Positions 42,801 through 51,685 of a DNA stretch of 64,000 nucleotides are shown here, one piece after another (position 1 is the first letter of the stretch; the number at the start of each line of letters is the position of its first letter). The notes beneath the pieces are model-generated. The model saw only the letters and a list, made by a program, of their open reading frames with translations, made no database searches and was not told the origin of the DNA. Both the position numbers and the translations under genes were made by a program. The stretch is from Marvinbryantia sp. (lineage in GTDB: Bacteria; Bacillota; Clostridia; Lachnospirales; Lachnospiraceae): positions 124,001 through 188,000 of the forward strand of contig JAEDFS010000001.1 of the NCBI GenBank assembly GCA_016297895.1. Reading direction: 5' to 3'.

Positions 42801-44435
42801 TGGATCGCAAAGACCAGACATTCCACACCGGGAGTCAGTCTGATCTCCCCGCCGCCTCATCACGATATTTATTCCATTGAGGACCTGGCACAGCTCATTT
42901 ATGACCTGAAAAATTCCAACAAGGATGCCCGAATCTCTGTAAAGCTTGTTTCTGAGGCGGGCGTTGGTACCGTAGCTGCAGGTGTTGCCAAAGCGGGAGC
43001 ACAGGTCATTCTGATCTCCGGTTATGACGGCGGAACAGGTGCAGCTCCCAGAAGTTCGATCCACAATGCGGGACTTCCCTGGGAACTGGGAGTAGCAGAG
43101 ACTCATCAGACACTGATCATGAACGGACTTCGAAATAAAGTCCGCATTGAGACAGACGGAAAACTGATGAGCGGTCGTGATGTGGCCATCGCAGCCATCC
43201 TTGGTGCGGAAGAATTCGGTTTTGCCACTGCTCCCCTGGTAACCATGGGATGTGTGATGATGCGGGTATGTAATCTGGATACCTGTCCGGTGGGCGTAGC
43301 GACCCAGAATCCGGAGCTTCGCAAGCGTTTCCGGGGCAAACCGGAATATGTCATGAACTTCATGAAGTTTATTGCGGAGGAACTGAGAGAATACATGGCT
43401 AAGCTGGGCGTGCGTTCAGTGGATGAACTGGTGGGCAGAAGCGATCTCTTAAAGAAAGGAGAAGGCTTCTACAAGGAGAAGGCAGACCGGGTAGATTTAA
43501 GTGCCATTCTCAATAACCCCTATGCAGGACAGAAGGCAACCTTTGATCCCGCTCAGGTTTACGATTTTAAACTGGAGGAAACGGCAGATGAGCGGATTCT
43601 GATGAAGAAGCTGAAACCGGCACTGGAGAAGCGTCAGAAACGCAGTATCGAAGTAGATGTGTCCAACGTAGACCGGACCTTCGGTACGATCTTCGGATCC
43701 GAGATCACAAAACGGTATGGAAATACTCTGGAGGATGATACCTTCACCGTAAAATGCAACGGTGCCGGAGGACAGAGCTTTGGAGCCTTTATCCCCAAAG
43801 GACTGACCCTGGAACTGGTGGGTGACAGCAATGACTACTTCGGAAAAGGACTTTCCGGGGGAAAACTGATCGTATATCCGCCAAAGGGAATTACCTACAA
43901 ACAGGATGAAAACATCATTATCGGAAACGTGGCCCTTTATGGAGCTACCAGCGGAAGCGCCTACATCAATGGTGTAGCAGGAGAACGATTCTGTGTCCGT
44001 AACTCCGGTGCGGTTGCTGTCGTAGAAGGTGTCGGTGAGCATGGATGCGAGTACATGACCGGCGGCCGTGCAGTCATCCTCGGAAAAACCGGCAAAAACT
44101 TTGCAGCAGGTATGAGCGGCGGTATCGCTTATGTGCTGGATGAGGACAACGACCTGTATAAGAAAGTAAATAAGGAAATGGTTGCCATCGAAAAGATGAC
44201 CAGCAAATATGATGTGGAAGAACTGAAAAAGATGATCAAGGATCATGTGGCATACACGAATTCCGTAAAAGGAAAAGAGATCCTGGAGCATTTTGAAGAG
44301 TACCTTCCCAAATTCAAAAAGATCATTCCTCACGACTTCAAACGTATGATGAATACCATCGTACAGATGGAGGAGAAGGGACTGAGCAGTGAACAGGCAC
44401 AGATCGAAGCATTCAATGCGATCACAAAGGGTTAG
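39888..44435 (+). CDS. gltB: glutamate synthase large subunit
   Basis: Makes two glutamates from glutamine and 2-oxoglutarate. 1515 aa from ATG 39888, which follows AAAGGGAGAG; the frame upstream to 39858 is unsupported. Order of parts: class II amidotransferase (Cys25 in HDNCGIGAVV, implying removal of a 24-residue propeptide), central linker, FMN synthase barrel (KPGEGGHLPGGKV, VSEAGVGTVAAGVAKAGA, ISGYDGGTGAAP), the 3Fe-4S cysteines C-x5-C-x4-C in CVMMRVCNLDTC, and the C-terminal beta-helix GXGXG domain. It is followed by gltD 25 bases later. Confidence 0.96.
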   Translation: MAKENSMVLPDSPGLYRQEFEHDNCGIGAVVNIKGIKTRETVENALKIVENLEHRAGKDAEGKTGDGVGILLQISHKFFSRTCSALGISLPGEREYGIGQFFFPQDELKRKQAMKMFEIILKKEGLEFLGWRTVPIVPEVLGQKALDKMPCIMQAFVKKPADVEKGLAFDRKLYVARREFEQSNENTYVASLSSRTIVYKGMFLVKQLRQFFPDLQSPDYESAIATVHSRFSTNTNPSWERAHPNRFIVHNGEINTIRGNADKMLAREETMSSAYLEDDFHKILPVINASGSDSAMLDNTLEFLIMSGMDMALAMMILIPEPWANNLNLSQNKRDFYQYYATMMEPWDGPASIMFSDGDLVGAVLDRNGLRPSRYYITKDGYMILSSEVGVLDIPPEKIIMKERLHPGKMLLVDTVKGKIIDDEDLKEYYASRQPYGEWLDSNLVNLKDLKIPNVRVPEYTDEERARLQKAFGYTFEEYRTSIRNMALNGAEGIASMGIDTPLAVLSDEQQPLFNYFKQLFAQVTNPPIDAIREEIVTSTTVYVGEDGNLLTEKPENCKVLKVNNPILTNTDMLKIKHMKVDGFKVAEVPITYYKSTSLERAIERLFVEVDKVHRDGANILILTDRGVDENHVPIPSLLAVSAVHQYLVKTKKRTSLAIVLESGEPREVHHFATLLGYGACAVNPYLAQDTIRQLIDSKMIEKDYYAAVNDYNSAVLHGIVKIASKMGISTIQSYQGSQIFEAIGISKEVIDKYFTNTVSRVGGITLKDIENQTEALHNEAFDPLGLETDLTLNSIGRHKSRSQGEEHRYNPLTIHLLQESTKNGDYKMFKEYTARVNREESGYLRSLMDFNYPEEGVPIEEVESVDSIVQRFKTGAMSYGSISQEAHETLAIAMNRLHGKSNSGEGGESDDRLESAGTDTDRCSAIKQVASGRFGVTSRYLVSAKELQIKMAQGAKPGEGGHLPGGKVYPWIAKTRHSTPGVSLISPPPHHDIYSIEDLAQLIYDLKNSNKDARISVKLVSEAGVGTVAAGVAKAGAQVILISGYDGGTGAAPRSSIHNAGLPWELGVAETHQTLIMNGLRNKVRIETDGKLMSGRDVAIAAILGAEEFGFATAPLVTMGCVMMRVCNLDTCPVGVATQNPELRKRFRGKPEYVMNFMKFIAEELREYMAKLGVRSVDELVGRSDLLKKGEGFYKEKADRVDLSAILNNPYAGQKATFDPAQVYDFKLEETADERILMKKLKPALEKRQKRSIEVDVSNVDRTFGTIFGSEITKRYGNTLEDDTFTVKCNGAGGQSFGAFIPKGLTLELVGDSNDYFGKGLSGGKLIVYPPKGITYKQDENIIIGNVALYGATSGSAYINGVAGERFCVRNSGAVAVVEGVGEHGCEYMTGGRAVILGKTGKNFAAGMSGGIAYVLDEDNDLYKKVNKEMVAIEKMTSKYDVEELKKMIKDHVAYTNSVKGKEILEHFEEYLPKFKKIIPHDFKRMMNTIVQMEEKGLSSEQAQIEAFNAITKG

Positions 44436-44460
44436 AAGGTTCAGACAGGAGGCGAAAAAG

Positions 44461-45945
44461 ATGGGAAAACCAACAGGATTTATGGATTATGAAAGAGAGG
44501 ACAGTCTGACGATCAGCCCCAAAGAGCGCATTCAGAATTTTAACGAATTTCATGTGCCGCTTTCTTTGGAAAAGCAGCGTCAGCAGGGAGCCAGATGTAT
44601 GGCCTGCGGCGTGCCTTTCTGCCAGTCAGGACTGATGATCGGCGGGATGGCATCAGGATGTCCTTTGAATAACCTGGTGCCGGAATGGAATGATTTTGTC
44701 TATACCGGCAACTGGGAACAGGCTTATAAAAGACTGATGAAGACACATTGTTTTCCGGAGTTTACATCCAGAGTATGCCCGGCTCTCTGTGAGGCGGCGT
44801 GTACCTGTAATCTTCACGGAAAACCGGTGGCAACAAAGGAAAATGAGAGAGCCATCATCGAAAATGCATTTGCATCGGGACTTGTAAAACCCAATCCGCC
44901 CAAGGTGCGGACCGGGAAGAAGGTCGCTGTTGTGGGAAGCGGGCCTTCCGGACTGGCAGCTGCCATGCAGTTAAATAAGAGAGGTCATAAGGTTACCGTA
45001 TTTGAGCGAAACGATCGGATCGGCGGACTGCTCCGCTACGGAATCCCCAACATGAAGCTGGAAAAGCAGGTGATCGACCGACGTGTAGCTCTGATGGAAG
45101 CAGAAGGCATTGAATTTGTTACCAATGCCAACATTGGAGTGGATATTCCGGCAGAGCAGCTGTTAAAAGAGTATGACCGTGTGGTATTATGCTGCGGTGC
45201 ATCCAACCCACGTGATATCAATGTACCCGGAAGAGATGCGAAGGGAATCTATTTCGCAGTAGATTTCCTGAAAGCAACCACAAAGAGTCTTCTGGATTCC
45301 AATTTTGAGGATCAGAAATTTATTCCGGCAAAAGGAAAAAAGGTCATGGTCATCGGAGGCGGTGATACGGGAAATGACTGTGTAGGTACCTCCATTCGTC
45401 TGGGAGCAGCCAGTGTGATCCAGCTGGAAATGATGCCCAAACCCTCGGAGACAAGAACTCCTTCCAATCCATGGCCCCAGTGGCCCAGAGTGCTGAAGAC
45501 AGATTATGGCCAGGAAGAAGCGATTGCCGTATTCGGTCATGACCCCAGAGTCTATCAGACGACCGTCACCGAGTTTATTGCCAACAAAAAGGGCGAGGTC
45601 TGCAAGGCGAAGATTGTAAAGCTTCAGAGTCAGAAAGACGAAAAAACAGGGCGAATGATGATGGTTCCTGTGGAAGGAACAGAAGAAGTCATCGATGTGG
45701 ATCTGGTTCTAATCGCAGCAGGATTCCTGGGTTCTCAGAAGTACGTCACAGATGCATTTAAAGTGAAGACAAACGGAAGAACCAATGTGGAGACGGCAGA
45801 AGGACAGTATCAGACCAGTGTACCCAACGTATTTACGGCAGGAGATATGCACAGAGGACAGTCCCTGGTGGTATGGGCCATCCGGGAAGGAAGAGATGCC
45901 GCAAGAGCGGTGGATGAATCGTTGATGGGATATACAAACCTGTAA
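44461..45945 (+). CDS. gltD: glutamate synthase small subunit
   Basis: Supplies electrons from NADPH to GltB. 494 aa. The N-terminal ferredoxin-like part has CMACGVPFCQSG, GCPLNN and CPALCEAACTC cysteines, followed by the FAD site VAVVGSGPSGLAAAMQL and the NADPH site KVMVIGGGDTGNDCVG, closing with VFTAGDMHRGQSLVVWAIREGR. ACAGGAGG lies before ATG 44461; the longer frame from 44389 runs inside gltB and is rejected. Ends at a strong shared terminator. Confidence 0.95.
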   Translation: MGKPTGFMDYEREDSLTISPKERIQNFNEFHVPLSLEKQRQQGARCMACGVPFCQSGLMIGGMASGCPLNNLVPEWNDFVYTGNWEQAYKRLMKTHCFPEFTSRVCPALCEAACTCNLHGKPVATKENERAIIENAFASGLVKPNPPKVRTGKKVAVVGSGPSGLAAAMQLNKRGHKVTVFERNDRIGGLLRYGIPNMKLEKQVIDRRVALMEAEGIEFVTNANIGVDIPAEQLLKEYDRVVLCCGASNPRDINVPGRDAKGIYFAVDFLKATTKSLLDSNFEDQKFIPAKGKKVMVIGGGDTGNDCVGTSIRLGAASVIQLEMMPKPSETRTPSNPWPQWPRVLKTDYGQEEAIAVFGHDPRVYQTTVTEFIANKKGEVCKAKIVKLQSQKDEKTGRMMMVPVEGTEEVIDVDLVLIAAGFLGSQKYVTDAFKVKTNGRTNVETAEGQYQTSVPNVFTAGDMHRGQSLVVWAIREGRDAARAVDESLMGYTNL

Positions 45946-45955
45946 CGGAAAGAAG

Positions 45956-45999
45956 AAACAAAGAGTGAGTATGTATCGGAGCATACTCACTCTTTGTTT
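45956..45999. terminator. bidirectional terminator between gltD and the sulfotransferase operon
   Basis: An 18-bp perfect stem (45956-45973 with 45982-45999), 8-base loop, with A and T flanks at both ends. It serves gltD on the plus strand and the second sulfotransferase gene on the minus strand. Confidence 0.92.
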
Positions 46000-46008
46000 T
46001 AGAAACGA

Positions 46009-48066
46009 TTATGAAATGCTGAATGTTTGTCCCGTACGGTAAAAGGTGTCCAGATACACCACCAGGATCTCATAGGTATCCGGCTCCAGATTGGAGAGGG
46101 GAATGGGAATATCTCCTTCGTAGGATAGATATTCTTCGTAAAACTGAGGAATATCTGTACTGTCATATACATAAGTGTGATTTACGCCCCGGAAGATCAG
46201 CTGAGAAATATGGTGATCCAGAGTTTTTGTGTAGAGAACACTGCCGGTAATATGGAAGGAAACACCTTCTGTCAGGATTTCCTCCGGAATCGATACAGAC
46301 CTGGATACTTCCACAGAGGGGCGAAGAGAGCCTTTGATATAGGATTCGTCGATTTCCATAGGAGCACACAGATCCGCATAATTGATATTCATCGGCATCG
46401 CACGGTAAAATGTATATTTGAAAGTATACTGATTCAAGATCTCGCCGGTCTCATAATCCATCTCATAAGTCATACCTTTTCGCCCTTTATAGGGGGAATC
46501 AGGTACCCATCCGCACATGGAAAAGATATGGTTGCTCTCCTCATCATAGATGGTATTGGAAGTAATCTTGGAGTAAATGACAGGGAAGCTCTTCAGCTGC
46601 CGGACGGTTCCGGCTTTTTCGTCTATGGAATATACAATACTGTACGATTCCCCGGCATCTTCAAAGTAAGGAACATCACTGTTTCCATCCTGATGATTAT
46701 CGAAAAGCGTGAGTTCTGCGGTATTCGGGTTGTTATCCAGGTCTGCGGCAATCTGGTAGGAGGAATGCTGCTGGAAATGATAGGTAAAATCACCTTCCGG
46801 CTTCAATACATAGTCTTCAAATCCGGTGCCTTCCCAGAATCTGGGATCACAGAGGATCCATTGGATCTCTTTGGTGGACCAGTTCAGCTTGATGACGGAG
46901 TGGAGATTTCTCGGGCTGATGATAATGGTATCATCTTCCGGCTGGTAGGAAACCGTGTTGATGTGGGCCCAGTCCATTCGGGTTACAAAGGTTTTGCCCA
47001 GAATATCGATCAGTTCCAGTTCATTTACGATTTCTCCTGTTTTTCTGTCAAGCTCCACGATTTTATCTTCAAAATGATCTTTCAGAGTGCTGGTCAGAGC
47101 CAGAAGATTTCCGCCCGGTTCTTTTTCAATCACTTCATGATGACTTCCGCCGGGAAGATAATACAGGCTGTAGGTTCTTCCCAGGTAATCCATTTCATAG
47201 AGGTTGGTGGACTGGGGCTTCTGGGTAGAAGTTACATAACCGGCGGTATCCTGGAAGATCAGACGTCCGTTGGAAAGAGCGTATAGTCCGTAGTTTGCAG
47301 TTTTTTTGTCCAGGTACCAGCGGATATTTCCTTCGCAGTCATAGGCAAAGGGGTAATAGGTATTTTGTCCGGATACGATGGTAAGCGGATATGCGGAAGA
47401 ACCGGCAGTCTTCACCGGACGGATAATGTCATTCAGCCGATCCGGCATACCTTCCGTCTGGATCTTAACTTCCTGTGTTTCAAAAACGGTTCCGCTTTCA
47501 TCGGACAGCTTAAGGATTACTGTGTTTTCCATGGCGGGGTATAGACCGATGACCGGAATGCGGTGGGCGGCTGCGGTTTCTGTTTCGAAGGTAAGGTCAG
47601 TGGATTCTGTTTTTCCCTTTACCGTGATCTGTACCCGGCAGGGTTCCTCTGTCTGAAAAAGAATGAGAGCAGTCAGAGGAGAGATCTTGTAGGGATTTAA
47701 GACCACCAGAGGTTCCCTGAAGCTGTAGTTCCCGGAATCCAGTTCCGCCTGCACCATGGCATCGATCTGGGAAGAGGTTTTTACCAGTGTATCCTCCGTC
47801 CGGATCGAGGTGGTTATGGAGGCGGCATCATTGTTTTCATAAACTGCCAGGGTATCATCCAGATTGCTGTCAATTTTAATGACCTGATCATAGGAACCGT
47901 AGGTTTTCCGAAGCGCAGCCTGCAATTCATAAGGCATCTCGAGATTGGTTATTTTAAAAAACGTATTGATGATACCCCTTCTTTTTTTATAACAGAGTGC
48001 AGCAAAAAGAATCAGGAAAATCAGAAAAAGAATCTGGAATAATCGTTTTTTATGTTTTTTATTCAT
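46009..48066 (-). CDS. arylsulfate sulfotransferase, membrane-anchored
   Basis: PAPS-independent sulfotransferase family: moves sulfate from a phenyl sulfate ester to another phenol outside the cell. 685 aa. An N-terminal basic stretch and one TM segment (about residues 8-26) anchor it. Then comes the N-terminal ASST domain (EPLVVLNPYKISPLTALILFQ), and the beta-propeller with histidines in GGSHHEVIE, DWAHINTV and SPRNLHSVIKL that correspond to active-site positions in the family; the covalent histidine is one of these by analogy only. It follows the other sulfotransferase gene by 3 bases, with GGAG in the coding end of that gene. The two are only moderately alike, so acceptors may differ. Confidence 0.82.
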   Translation of the reverse strand: MNKKHKKRLFQILFLIFLILFAALCYKKRRGIINTFFKITNLEMPYELQAALRKTYGSYDQVIKIDSNLDDTLAVYENNDAASITTSIRTEDTLVKTSSQIDAMVQAELDSGNYSFREPLVVLNPYKISPLTALILFQTEEPCRVQITVKGKTESTDLTFETETAAAHRIPVIGLYPAMENTVILKLSDESGTVFETQEVKIQTEGMPDRLNDIIRPVKTAGSSAYPLTIVSGQNTYYPFAYDCEGNIRWYLDKKTANYGLYALSNGRLIFQDTAGYVTSTQKPQSTNLYEMDYLGRTYSLYYLPGGSHHEVIEKEPGGNLLALTSTLKDHFEDKIVELDRKTGEIVNELELIDILGKTFVTRMDWAHINTVSYQPEDDTIIISPRNLHSVIKLNWSTKEIQWILCDPRFWEGTGFEDYVLKPEGDFTYHFQQHSSYQIAADLDNNPNTAELTLFDNHQDGNSDVPYFEDAGESYSIVYSIDEKAGTVRQLKSFPVIYSKITSNTIYDEESNHIFSMCGWVPDSPYKGRKGMTYEMDYETGEILNQYTFKYTFYRAMPMNINYADLCAPMEIDESYIKGSLRPSVEVSRSVSIPEEILTEGVSFHITGSVLYTKTLDHHISQLIFRGVNHTYVYDSTDIPQFYEEYLSYEGDIPIPLSNLEPDTYEILVVYLDTFYRTGQTFSIS

Positions 48067-48069
48067 CTA

Positions 48070-50046
48070 TCAGAGCTCCATTCGATATCCGGTATCATAG
48101 GCTGTTTCATCCAGTACCAGATAAATTTCATAACTGTTTTCCGGAAGACCAACGAGAGAAGTCCAACCGGAAACAGAAACATTGGTAAGTTCTTCTCCTG
48201 CAGCGGCATTCTGAGTCAGTGTGTATACACGACAGTCGGTATTTCCTTTTAATACCAGATATCCCGGATGAAGAGCATCAACAGGGGAATTGGTTTCATA
48301 GAGGCCTTTTAGGGAAAGCTTCAGCGGATCAAGGGTAAAGGTAAAACCGTCAAAGGCAAGGGGTTTGGCATTTTCCAGAGAAACTTCCGTATCGGTCTGA
48401 AGAGTCTCTCCCAGGGTCCCCAGAAGCTTTGGACTGACAGTGAGATCCAGAGAGCCGTTCCCGGAATAAAACGGGATTCTCAGGGAACGGTATGTCAGGG
48501 AGGCAAAGGTGTCACCGGAAATGGTCAGTTCAAATGCGAGAGTCCCATTTACAACCTGATCAATATGGGTGGTTTTGGTAAGCCCGGGAGTCATCATATC
48601 GGTGGGACCGTAATCATGGGAATCCTCTTCTTCGCTGTACAGATGGGAACCGGCGGTGATCCAGAGATTCTCTTTTGTTCCGTCCAGGGATTCCACACCG
48701 GATACCCAGTCAGAATACCACTGGGCGCCCCGTTCTTTTCCATATTCGTAGACCTGCTCGATCGTCATGTCATCGGTATTGATACGATAAACGACGGCTC
48801 TGGAGTATACGTCAGCGCCGGAGACACGATTTTCATCATCCGGATCTTTTACCTTATAGCTTCCATTGTCAAACATGCAGATATCGCCGTTTTCCAGCAT
48901 GGTTACCTGGTGCTGGGCATACTGCCATTCAAAATCATCGCCGATGGGGGTGAAGAACAGGGATGAATCTGTGTTTTCCCAGCCATCCGGATCACCCAGG
49001 ATCCATGCCAGAGACTTATCAGACTTATCAATCGCTACAATGGCGTCTTTGTGTCTTGCTGACAAAAGAACCAGGTCATTTTTTTCATCATACCACACAC
49101 CGTTGTTGTGGAACCAGTCCAGATCCTCAGAGCCGTCTTCCTCAAGGGAAACGGAAACGCCGTCCTCCCGGTCCAGGAGATCCTTCACATCCAGTTCCCA
49201 GACTACATCGCCGGTATTCCGGTCAATTTCCACCACATAGTCCTCCACATACTGAAGATCTGGACTGTCACCTGCAACCAGGAGATTTCCGCTTGGAAGC
49301 TCCTGGAAATCGTGATGCATACCGCCCGGAATCGCATATTCTCTGTATATTTTTCCGGACAGGTCGAATTCCAGAAGTCCGGAACGATAATAGGTCTGAC
49401 GGACAACAAAAGTGGAAGGCGCCATCAGATGGCCGTTTTCCAACAGATGAACACCTAACGTTCCGGCACCTGTGAAATACCAGCGGATGTCTCCGGCGGC
49501 ATCTACCGCATATAGTTTGCCGCCAAGGGAACAGCAGATCGTAAGCTGACCATAATCATAGGAAGAATCATCGATCATATCTACGGTAAATTCGCCAAAA
49601 TTCAGATTCAGGTCTTCGGTGGTGATCTCCAGGGTGTTGGAGGTGCCGTCCTCCAGTGTAAGTTCCACCTGGGTGGTATCTCCGCTGTACAGGCCGTATA
49701 CAGGAATCACATGATCCTGTGCAGCTTCGAAGGTCCCTGCGATATCGTTTTCGGGTGATTTTCCCTTTACCGTAATGGTGCCTCCGGTTTTTTCATCCGT
49801 ATGGAAAACCACAACGGCGGTAAGCGGAGAATTTCCATAAGGATTCAGGATCACACTGGGTTCTTCAAAGGAATAACCGTTTTGCGCTTCCAGAAGAAGA
49901 GCTTCATCGATGGCATTCTGACTGGCAAAGGGGTCTGTCATTTCCAGGACAGTGGAGGATGTTTCAGCTGTGACGGTCAGTGCGGTCAATTGGCTAAGGC
50001 CGATTCCTGCGGCCAGGAGGCAGCCGGATAAAATGTGTTTCTTCAT
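48070..50046 (-). CDS. arylsulfate sulfotransferase, secreted
   Basis: Second ASST-family protein, 658 aa, with a cleavable signal peptide (MKKHILSGCLLAAGIGL...VTAET). The N-terminal domain repeats EEPSVILNPYGNSPLTAVVVF; the propeller has GGMHHDFQELPSGNLLVAG, DWFHNNGVWYDEKNDLVLLSARHKDAIVAID and WQYAQHQVTMLENGDICMFD, which supply the expected active-site histidines and arginine. Family members act on phenolic compounds, including gut metabolites and drugs. It lies between a lipoprotein gene (30 bases upstream) and the second ASST gene (3 bases downstream). Donor and acceptor compounds cannot be read from the sequence. Confidence 0.85.
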   Translation of the reverse strand: MKKHILSGCLLAAGIGLSQLTALTVTAETSSTVLEMTDPFASQNAIDEALLLEAQNGYSFEEPSVILNPYGNSPLTAVVVFHTDEKTGGTITVKGKSPENDIAGTFEAAQDHVIPVYGLYSGDTTQVELTLEDGTSNTLEITTEDLNLNFGEFTVDMIDDSSYDYGQLTICCSLGGKLYAVDAAGDIRWYFTGAGTLGVHLLENGHLMAPSTFVVRQTYYRSGLLEFDLSGKIYREYAIPGGMHHDFQELPSGNLLVAGDSPDLQYVEDYVVEIDRNTGDVVWELDVKDLLDREDGVSVSLEEDGSEDLDWFHNNGVWYDEKNDLVLLSARHKDAIVAIDKSDKSLAWILGDPDGWENTDSSLFFTPIGDDFEWQYAQHQVTMLENGDICMFDNGSYKVKDPDDENRVSGADVYSRAVVYRINTDDMTIEQVYEYGKERGAQWYSDWVSGVESLDGTKENLWITAGSHLYSEEEDSHDYGPTDMMTPGLTKTTHIDQVVNGTLAFELTISGDTFASLTYRSLRIPFYSGNGSLDLTVSPKLLGTLGETLQTDTEVSLENAKPLAFDGFTFTLDPLKLSLKGLYETNSPVDALHPGYLVLKGNTDCRVYTLTQNAAAGEELTNVSVSGWTSLVGLPENSYEIYLVLDETAYDTGYRMEL

Positions 50047-50076
50047 ATTATAAAATGTCCTTTCAGATCAAATGAT

Positions 50077-50679
50077 TTATGAAAAGGTGTACTGGAAAGA
50101 TTCCTCTGCGAATGGATAGGAAAGTGTCAGTTCTTCGGCCCCTTCTTTGACCTCAAAAGCGATCCATCCTTCGTTGGAACCAAAATTCAGGGTCGTCCCA
50201 GGCATACGCATCATACCCAGATCCATGATAAATTCATCTTCCATACGGTGATATTCAGTTCCGGCAGCATCGGTCAGCTTCAGCTCTTTCCAGTCAATGA
50301 CCTCTGTGCTGTTTTCTTTTTCAACCAGAAGTTTCATGAGGCAAAAGGTGTTGCCCTCAGAGGCTTCCTTTACATATTCACTGGTTTCCACTCCGGTGTA
50401 TCCAAGATCTACACTGACATTTTCCAGGGAAGGATTTATCTGCATATCTTCCACTACAATGTGCCAGCCGGCAACCGTGGTATCCATGATCGGGGCGTCG
50501 GAGGAATTTGCAGAATCAGAAGAATCTGACGGAGCTTCCGTTTGAACTTCTGACTGGGTCGGCTCTTCCGTCTGGGTGCTGACCGATGCGTCTGTATCAT
50601 TCTTGCTGCTGCATCCGGTCATAAGAACTGCACCTGCAAACAGGATGCAGGAAAAGGTAACGAACTGTTTTTTTATCAT
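50077..50679 (-). CDS. surface lipoprotein, DUF4352-like
   Basis: 200-residue lipoprotein: signal peptide with lipobox LMTGC (Cys near residue 23), a Ser/Thr/Asp/Glu-rich linker to about residue 70, then a beta-sandwich-like domain (VVEDMQINPSLENVSVDLGYTGVETSEYVKEASEGNTFCLMKLLVEKEN...) similar to DUF4352 proteins. Function unknown; as the first gene of the sulfotransferase operon it may bind substrate or scaffold the enzymes (inference). GAGG lies 9 bases ahead of the ATG. Confidence 0.75.
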   Translation of the reverse strand: MIKKQFVTFSCILFAGAVLMTGCSSKNDTDASVSTQTEEPTQSEVQTEAPSDSSDSANSSDAPIMDTTVAGWHIVVEDMQINPSLENVSVDLGYTGVETSEYVKEASEGNTFCLMKLLVEKENSTEVIDWKELKLTDAAGTEYHRMEDEFIMDLGMMRMPGTTLNFGSNEGWIAFEVKEGAEELTLSYPFAEESFQYTFS

Positions 50680-50834
50680 AACAAAACCTCATTTCTGTTT
50701 TTACTGATTTTATTCAGTTTCTATCATAAAGGAATAATGTGATGGAATTATGAGATGAAACACTTTTTTTATGATTATGTAATGAAAATGCAATGTGAAC
50801 GAGACGAAATGAAACGAAAATGTCACATCCGCAC

Positions 50835-51030
50835 AACAAAAGGCGGCCCCCACTGTGGCGGACCGTCGGCTGGATCTATGTAAACTCTCCTTCCCGGGAT
50901 ATCCGGGAATAGAAAGATTATGTTTTGTCGAAGCCGTTCCAACACATGCGCGCGTTGCACCGAAGCGACTCCATTGGATTTATAGTTTCTGTTTCAGAAT
51001 GTTTCCTCCTGATTAACTATGAAACCAGTA
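50835..51030 (-). ncRNA. hairpin-rich noncoding stretch, possible small RNA or leader
   Basis: Region 50680-51179 has no gene. On the minus strand the stretch holds, in order, an ATAGTT/AACTAT hairpin with inner TCAG/CTGA pairs (about 51018-50983), a CAAC/GTTG hairpin around GCGCGC (about 50960-50940), a perfect TTCCCGG/CCGGGAA hairpin (50891-50909), and a GC-rich stem (about 50848-50870) followed by TTTTGTT, which resembles a terminator. An AGTATA/TATACT box lies upstream. It ends about 155 bases before the lipoprotein start. I could not match it to a known riboswitch, 6S, tmRNA or RNase P signature. Confidence 0.4.
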
Positions 51031-51108
51031 TAATATGAATTTGTGTCCAAAATATGGAAGGATTCCAAAATAATTCTTAAGGAAATTACGGAAATTTAAA
51101 TTTTACGG

Positions 51109-51137
51109 TTGTATGGACAAGTAGAATCTTCTATAAT
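51109..51137 (+). promoter_or_regulatory. promoter of the YbaK-type deacylase gene
   Basis: TTGTAT (51109-51114), 17-base spacer, TATAAT (51132-51137), 42 bases before the start codon. Confidence 0.65.
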
Positions 51138-51179
51138 AAGGATTATTTGAAAGGAACAGTCAGACAGGAGAGAAAGAAA

Positions 51180-51665
51180 ATGGCAATCGAGAAAGTAAGA
51201 GAATACTTCAGAACATTCGGAATAGAAGACAGAATACTGGAGATGGAGCATTCCAGCGCAACCGTAGAGCTGGCTGCAGAGGCAGTGGGGGTGGAGCCTG
51301 CAAGGATCGCAAAGACGCTTTCTTTTAAAAAGGAAGATCATGCGATTCTGATCGTGGCGGCAGGAGATGCGAAGGTGGACAACCGTAAATTCAAGGATAC
51401 CTTCGGCATGAAAGCAAAAATGCTCGCACCGGATGAGGTAGTGGAACTTGCAGGACATGCTATAGGAGGCGTATGTCCCTTTGCAGTACCGGATACAGCG
51501 GAAGTATATCTGGACGAATCACTGAAACGCTTTGATATGGTATATCCGGCCTGCGGGAGCAGCAACAGTGCCATTGGACTGACACTTCCGGAGCTTGAAA
51601 AGTATTCCGGTTACAGCCGGTGGGTGGATGTGTGTAAGGGATGGAACGAAGAAAATAATGCCTGA
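51180..51665 (+). CDS. YbaK/ProX-type aminoacyl-tRNA deacylase
   Basis: Trans-editing protein of the YbaK/prolyl-tRNA-synthetase INS family, which removes wrong amino acids from tRNA(Pro) or related tRNAs. 161 aa from ATG 51180 behind CAGGAGAG. Motifs: RIAKTLSFKKEDHAILIVAAGDAKVDNRKFKDTFG with the conserved lysine, GHAIGGVCPFAVPD with the GxxPF signature, and CGSSNSAIGLTLPEL. The exact tRNA cannot be read. Followed by its own terminator. Confidence 0.85.
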   Translation: MAIEKVREYFRTFGIEDRILEMEHSSATVELAAEAVGVEPARIAKTLSFKKEDHAILIVAAGDAKVDNRKFKDTFGMKAKMLAPDEVVELAGHAIGGVCPFAVPDTAEVYLDESLKRFDMVYPACGSSNSAIGLTLPELEKYSGYSRWVDVCKGWNEENNA

Positions 51666-51685
51666 CAAAATGCAAAGAATAGCGA

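Noticed and set aside
46177..47286. 369-codon plus-strand frame inside the sulfotransferase gene
   Set aside because: Antisense to a gene with clear family motifs; no ribosome site and no known domain.
50924..50932. TTTGTCGAA as a Spo0A box
   Set aside because: It matches the core, but it lies inside the hairpin-rich segment, is a single short word, and sits far from any recognised promoter.
50835..51030. Identity as T-box, 6S RNA, tmRNA, RNase P or cobalamin riboswitch
   Set aside because: None of the diagnostic conserved boxes of these RNAs could be found on either strand.
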